26,033 nt of DNA, from contig MU119700.1 in the NCBI GenBank assembly GCA_014904845.1, positions 1-26,033 of the forward strand, written 5' to 3'. The translations under genes were made by a program, and so were the position numbers. This document shows positions 20,806 through 26,033 of this stretch, piece after piece. The DNA is from Acephala macrosclerotiorum. Taxonomy: Eukaryota; Ascomycota; Leotiomycetes; Helotiales; Mollisiaceae. The notes under the pieces are model-generated. The model had not been told where the DNA came from and did not search any database. It saw only the letters and a program-made list of their open reading frames with translations. How positions within the stretch are numbered: position 1 is the stretch's first letter; each line of letters opens with the position of its first letter.

Positions 20806-22995
20806 ATTTTAATTTAATTATTTAAAAAAACTTTTTTAATTTTTTTTAATTATAATTTATTAATATTTTAATATAAAAATTATATAATTAAACTTTAAAA
20901 ACAATATTAATAAATTAATATTATTTTCGAAGTTTATTAAAATTTATAAATATCGAAATTAAAATAATTTTTTTTTTAATTTTATAAATTAAATAATTAT
21001 AAAATTTAAAATATAATATAAAAAATAATTTTTTTATTATTTTTTTTTTCAAAATTTTTTTTTAATTCGAATTTTAAAATAATTCGTATTTAAAATCGTT
21101 TTTAAAGTTTTATTAAATATTAATTTTATTATAATATTTATTAAATTTTTTTAATTTTTATTTTATTAAATTTTTTATAATTTTTTTACGTTTATACGAT
21201 TAATAAAAAATTATAATATCGATTATAAAACGTTTTTTTAATCGTTTTAAATTTAATTAAATATTCGTATAACGAATATAAATTTATATAAACGATTATA
21301 AAAATTTTAAAAAAATAAAATTATTAAATAATTATATTAATAATAAATTTAATTATAATTATTATATCGATTTTTTTATTATATTATATATTTTAAAAAT
21401 TAAAACGATTATAATAATGCGTTTAATTTTAATAAAATTATATTAAATAAAAAAAAAATTTAATTTCGATTTTTTTATTATTTACAAATAAATTATTAAT
21501 AAAAACGAAAATCTTTATTATAAATAAATTAAAAATAATATATTTAAATTATTGATTTAAATTTTTAATTTATTATTTAATATAATATTTTTTTTTTCGT
21601 TAAATTTTAATATTAAATAATAATAAATAAATAATAATAATATATAAATTTTTAATTTATTATTTTTAATATTTAATTTAATATTTATTAATTTAATTTT
21701 TTTATTTTTATTTTTTCATTATAATTAAAATATATTTATTAAAAATTTAATTTTATTAAATTTGTTTTTTTTCGAAAATAAATATTTTTTTATTAATATA
21801 AACGTATTATCGATTTATATTTTAAAAAAATTAAATTTTTTTTTAATAATTATAAATAAAAAATAAAAATCGTATATTAATATAATTATAAATTTTTTTA
21901 ATAATATTTATAATACGTAATTTATTAATATATTTTTATTTTTATAATTTTATATAAATTTTTTAAAATAATTATAATTATATTTAATAAATATAAATAT
22001 AAATTTTTTTTTAATAAACGTATTAATATAAATTATTAAAAATTTATTATAAATTAAATATAAATTTAAATAATATTATTAAATTAAAAAAATATTAATA
22101 TTATAATTAATCGTTAATTAATTTTTTAAATTATTAAAAATTACGTAAAAAAACTTTTTTATTATTATTATATTTTTAAATTATTAATTTCGATTTTTTA
22201 TAAAAAATATTAATAATTTTATATTTAATTTTATTAATTAATTTCGAATTAAAAATCGAAATTTTAATATATTTAATAAAATTATATTAAACGAAATTGA
22301 AATTTTTTTTATAATTAAATTATTAAATTTTTTTTAAAATATTTTAAATAATTATTTAAAAATTATAATTATATTTTTTTTTTTATTTATTATAAAATTT
22401 TTTATTTTTTTAATAATAATTATAATATTTATTTTATTTAAAATTTTTATTTTATAATTTTTTTTAAATATTTTTAATTACGTTTTTTAATTAATTTTTA
22501 ATTTAATTCGTTCGATTAAAAAATAAAAAAAAATTTTTAATTAAAAATTAATAAATTTAATATAAACTTCGTATTTAAATCGTTTTTTATTATAAATATA
22601 TTATTAATTTAATATCAAATATATAAATAACGTATTTTTTTAATAATTAATAACGATAATATATCGTTATTAATTATTTTAAAATAAATTTTAAAAACTA
22701 ATAATATAAATATAATATTTTTCGATTTTATCGAATTATTAATAATTTTAATTACTATTTATAATATTATATTTTTATTAATTTATTTTTCAATTAATTC
22801 GTTACGAATAATCTCGTAAATTCAACGTAATAAAATATAATATTTTTTTATTTTATTTATATTATTATAAATTTTAACGAGTATTTTTTTAATTTTAATT
22901 ATTATTATTTTAATATTTTATTAAAATTTTATAAACGAAAAATTTTTCTCGACGTTATAAATAATATAATTTAATAATTTAAAATACTATAAACG

Positions 22996-23125
22996 AATTT
23001 ATTATTTGTAAAATTAAATTTTTATTTAAATATAAAATATTAATAATAATTAAATAATTAAATTTATTATTTGTAAAATTAATTTTTTATTTAAATATAA
23101 AATATTAATAATAATTAAATTTATA
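22996..23125. repeat. Tandem duplication, 65-base period
   Basis: Unit 1 at 22,996-23,060 and unit 2 at 23,061-23,125 share 59 of their first 60 bases (both start AATTTATTATTTGTAAAATT). The corresponding place in the longer element copy, about 14,340-14,440 inverted, has a single unit. The near identity within strongly diverged surroundings points to a duplication after most of the mutation. Confidence 0.75.
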
Positions 23126-24900
23126 ATTATTTTATAAAACAAATATAAATCTTTTAAATAATTATTTATATATTTAATAAAATATTAAATATATTTAATA
23201 TTTATATTATAATTAATTTATTAAATATTTTTATAAAACGTTATATTAATAAATAATTTTATTTTTTTAAATTAATTTTTTTTAAAAATTATCGAGTTTT
23301 ATATTTATAATATTTATATTTTAAATATAAATTAAAAAAATATATTTATAAAAATAATATAAAAAATAATAATATATTAATTCGTATAATTTTTATTAAA
23401 ACGAATTTTATAAATTTCAATTATAAAAATATTTAATTAAATATTAATATTAAATTTTTATAGTATTATAAATTATAATTAATTAATAATTAATATTTTA
23501 ACGATTTTATTATTTAATATAATTTTTTAAATTTTTTTTTTTTAAAAATATCGATTTTTGAAAATAAAAAATAAATATTAATTCGATTTAAATAATTCGA
23601 ATTATAATTATAAAATATTAAATATATATTTTTTTATAATAATATAACGAATAAATTAATTATTTAAAATAATTATTATTTATATATTATTAATATTTTT
23701 TAAATTTAATAAAATAATTTTTATTTTCGTTTTTTATTTTTATTATTTATATATTTTTTAATAAATTTTTTATTTTTTCGATTTTAATAAAATTTTTTTT
23801 AATAATAAATTATTATAATTTCTCGATTTATTATATTTTGAATTTATTATTAAAATTTCGTATATATTAATTATTATTATTTTATTATATATTTTATAAA
23901 TTAATATTTCGATTTATTATAAATATAATATTTTTTTAAATATAATTTTTATAATATTTATTTCGAAAAATTTTTCGATTTTAATATTTTTTTTTAATTT
24001 AATTTTCGATCGCGTTTTTTTTAATTTTTTATACGTATAATTAATTTAATTTTAATTAAATTCGTTTTTTTATAAAAATATATATAATTAATAATATTTT
24101 TTAATTTCGAAATAAATTTTTATTATTATTATTAGTGTAATAAAATCGAAATTTTTTTTTATAAATTTATCGAAATAAAATATATTTATACGTTTTATAA
24201 AATTAATAAAAAAATATTTTATTATATTTTTTATTATTAATATAAATTTTATTAAATTTATAAAAAATTAATTTAATAAATATATTTTATAAATTATTAT
24301 ATATATTTAATTATTATTAAAAAAATTATTAATAAATAAATTAAATATTTTATATTATATTAAATAAATTTATATTTATAAAAAAAATTATAATAAAAAA
24401 AATAAAAATTAAATTCGTATTTATAAAAAAAATTATAATAAAAAAATATAATAAATAATTATAAAAATAATCGTCGTCGTAAAAAAAAAATTTATATTAA
24501 TATTAAAATATTTTAATTTATTAAATTAATTAATCGATTTTATTAAAAGAAAAAATTATTATTTTTTAAATAATCGATAATTTTTATTTATATTTATTTA
24601 TAAAAAAATTTTTATTAAAATTTTTTTTAAATTATTAATAATAAATTTTATAAATATATAAATTTTTTTAAAAACGACGTATAAAATTTTATATATTAAA
24701 CGTAAAATTTTTTATATATATTTTTTAAAAAATTTTTTAAAAAAAATTTATAAATTATAATTTTAATATTTTTTTTTTTATATATTTTAAATCGATAAAA
24801 AATATATTTATTTAAAAAAAAAAATTTATAAATTAATTTTTTTAAATAAAAATTTAATTATTTTATAATTAATTAAATAATTATTAATTAATATTTATAT

Positions 24901-25064
24901 TATTAATAATAAATTAAAAACGAAATAAATAAATAAATAAATAAATTAAATAATTTATTAATTAATTATAAATTATTAATTTAATAAATACGTAAAAATT
25001 AAAAAATATAATTTTAATTTAATTTAATATTTTATATAATTATTAAATTAATATTATATTTACA
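24901..25064 (-). repeat. LTR-like repeat, inverted, core replaced by AT-only sequence
   Basis: The reverse complement matches the LTR-like repeat on both sides of its core: TATTAATAATAAATTAAAAA with CGAAATAAATAAATAAA on one side and TTAATATTATATTTA on the other. Where the others have a GC-rich core and its flanks of about 75 bases, about 50 A/T-only bases stand here. Confidence 0.6.
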
Positions 25065-25074
25065 ATTTAAATAT

Positions 25075-25730
25075 TTTATAAATATTAAATTATTATAATT
25101 AATTTAAATTATTTTATTTAATATATAATTATAAAATTAAAATTAAAATTTTTTTATATATTATTATTTTAACGTTTTAAATATAAATATATTTTTAATA
25201 AAATTTTATATTAAAAAAAAAATTTTAAAATTTTTTTTTTATATTAAATTATTATAATCAATTTAATTATTTTAAATTATTTTATTTAATATATAATTTT
25301 AAGAATTATATAATTATAAAAATATTTAATATTTAAAATAAAAACGTATTTAAAAATTTTATAATTATTATTTTTATTAAATACGATTTTATTTTATTAA
25401 TTTACGTAATAACGAATTAAAAAAACTATTTAAAATTTAAAATTTAAAAATATTTAATTAAATTTCAATTTATTTATAAATTTTATACAATTTAAATTAA
25501 TTAATAAATAAAAATTATAAACGTAATTATAATCGTAAAATTTTAATATTTTTTATTAAAATAATTATATATTATTTTAAAATTACAAAATCGCGAATTT
25601 TTTAAATAAATTAATTAAATCGTTATATTTAAATATTTCGATTAAATTTAATTAAAATCGTTTATTATTAAAATAATTTATATTACGTAAATAATACGTA
25701 ATTTAATAAAAATTAATATTAATTTTTAAA
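25075..25730 (+). repeat. Copy C of the dispersed repeat family
   Basis: This is a direct copy of about 19,560-20,070. Shared anchors include TTATAAAAATATTTA(A/G)TATT, TTTTATTAAATACGATT, TACGTAATAACGAATTA and AATTAATATTAATTTTTAAA. It lies immediately right of the inverted element copy; the family is therefore present on both sides of that element. Confidence 0.6.
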
Positions 25731-25999
25731 TCGAATAAATAATAATTTTAAATATTTAATTTATTAAAATTAATAATATTATATATAAATTAAATTATAA
25801 TAATTAATTAATATAATAAAATTTAAATTTAAAATTAATTTATAATATTTATAATATTTTTTTATTAAATTATATATATAATATAAATATAATTTAATAT
25901 GTATTTTTTTTTATAAATATAACGTAATAAAATCGCGTTTCGCGTTTAATTTAACGTTTTAAATTAGTTTTTTTTTTTTTTTTTAAATATTTAAATAAA

Positions 26000-26000
<1 letters not shown>

Positions 26001-26033
<33 letters not shown>
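26001..26033. repeat. ATT trinucleotide microsatellite, 11 units, cut by the window end
   Basis: Eleven uninterrupted ATT units run to the last base of the window, so the full array length is unknown. A purity of this kind in RIP-type DNA suggests slippage after mutation. Confidence 0.95.

Larger units (their letters stand above)
20711..25064. mobile_element. Inverted, shortened copy of the LTR-like element
   Basis: The reverse complement of this stretch follows 11,384-17,433 in order. Matching anchors, element copy then here: 16,985-17,220 with 20,815-21,010; 16,290-16,380 with 21,550-21,640; 14,330-14,440 with 22,990-23,140; 13,720-13,840 with 23,470-23,610; 12,850-12,960 with 24,060-24,160; 12,240-12,390 with 24,600-24,740; 11,550-11,640 with 24,830-24,905. 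It is about 4.35 kb against 6.05 kb, the loss being spread over several deletions. Both ends keep LTR flank sequence, but the GC-rich core is absent at both. Many CpG of the longer copy appear here as TpA or TpG. Confidence 0.65.
10260..26033. repeat. Hyper-AT-rich block with RIP-like mutation, no genes
   Basis: Nearly all positions are A or T and no useful reading frame exists on either strand. In sampled lines most remaining C residues are in CpG (for example all five C in 13,261-13,320 and all four in 16,621-16,680), while CpA, CpT and CpC are rare. This is the expected result of heavy C-to-T change on both strands by repeat-induced point mutation with CpG spared. Self-similarity inside the block, listed below, shows that it is made of transposable-element copies. 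A fungal mitochondrial origin is unlikely because composition is more extreme than typical and no mitochondrial gene is seen. A pericentromeric or subtelomeric position is possible. Confidence 0.85.

Noticed and set aside
10385..26033. Mitochondrial or bacterial contaminant as the source of the AT-rich block
   Set aside because: It is joined to nuclear-type genes within one decaying gene, has no mitochondrial or bacterial genes, and shows repeat copies with CpG-only cytosines typical of nuclear RIP.
10385..26033. CRISPR array or other regularly spaced repeat array
   Set aside because: Repeats are long, imperfect and dispersed, and the genome type is fungal; no short direct repeats with unique spacers occur.

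Overview
The window looks like nuclear DNA of a filamentous ascomycete (Pezizomycotina). Genes carry short GT-AG introns of about 40-60 bases. The best-preserved gene is a fungal patatin-like protein, and one flank is a very AT-rich block with the marks of repeat-induced point mutation (RIP). The species cannot be fixed from the sequence.

The window has two compartments. Positions 1 to about 10,260 have ordinary base composition and are gene-sparse. They hold (i) a minus-strand multi-pass membrane protein gene at 397-1758 split by one in-frame TGA; (ii) a long stretch at about 1,800-4,886 with no convincing intact gene but a possible relic of a fungal STAND N-terminal domain; (iii) an apparently intact three-exon patatin-like gene at 4887-6817 on the minus strand, whose nucleophile motif reads GTGTGG, with Gly where Ser is expected; and (iv) a plus-strand decayed multidomain gene at 7749 to about 10,330. 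Read through its breaks, the decayed gene encodes a fungal STAND-type N-terminal domain, a Ser-rich linker, an SH3 domain, two copies of an unnamed module and two WW-like domains. It carries frameshifts, several stop codons, a lost splice donor and a lost acceptor.

From about 10,260 to the end, 15.7 kb is almost pure A+T with no ORF of useful length. The surviving C residues lie mostly in CpG. Self-comparison by eye shows order: a direct pair of LTR-like repeats about 5.87 kb apart (11,384 and 17,255), each with a GC-rich core of about 46 bases that escaped mutation; a shorter inverted copy of the same element at about 20,711-25,064 that lacks those cores; and arms of a further repeat family at about 10,520-11,230 (inverted), 17,455-17,660, 18,930-20,070 and 25,075-25,730. 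This is best read as nested, RIP-destroyed transposable elements, the LTR interpretation being an inference.

The two compartments are connected. The AT-rich block begins inside the last WW-like domain of the decayed gene, and several of that gene's stops fit C-to-T change in CpA context, as expected if RIP leaked into the flank. The patatin gene and the decayed gene are divergent and share an upstream region of about 930 bases. Patatin and STAND N-terminal domains both occur in fungal NLR-like proteins, so a former functional link is possible but unproven.
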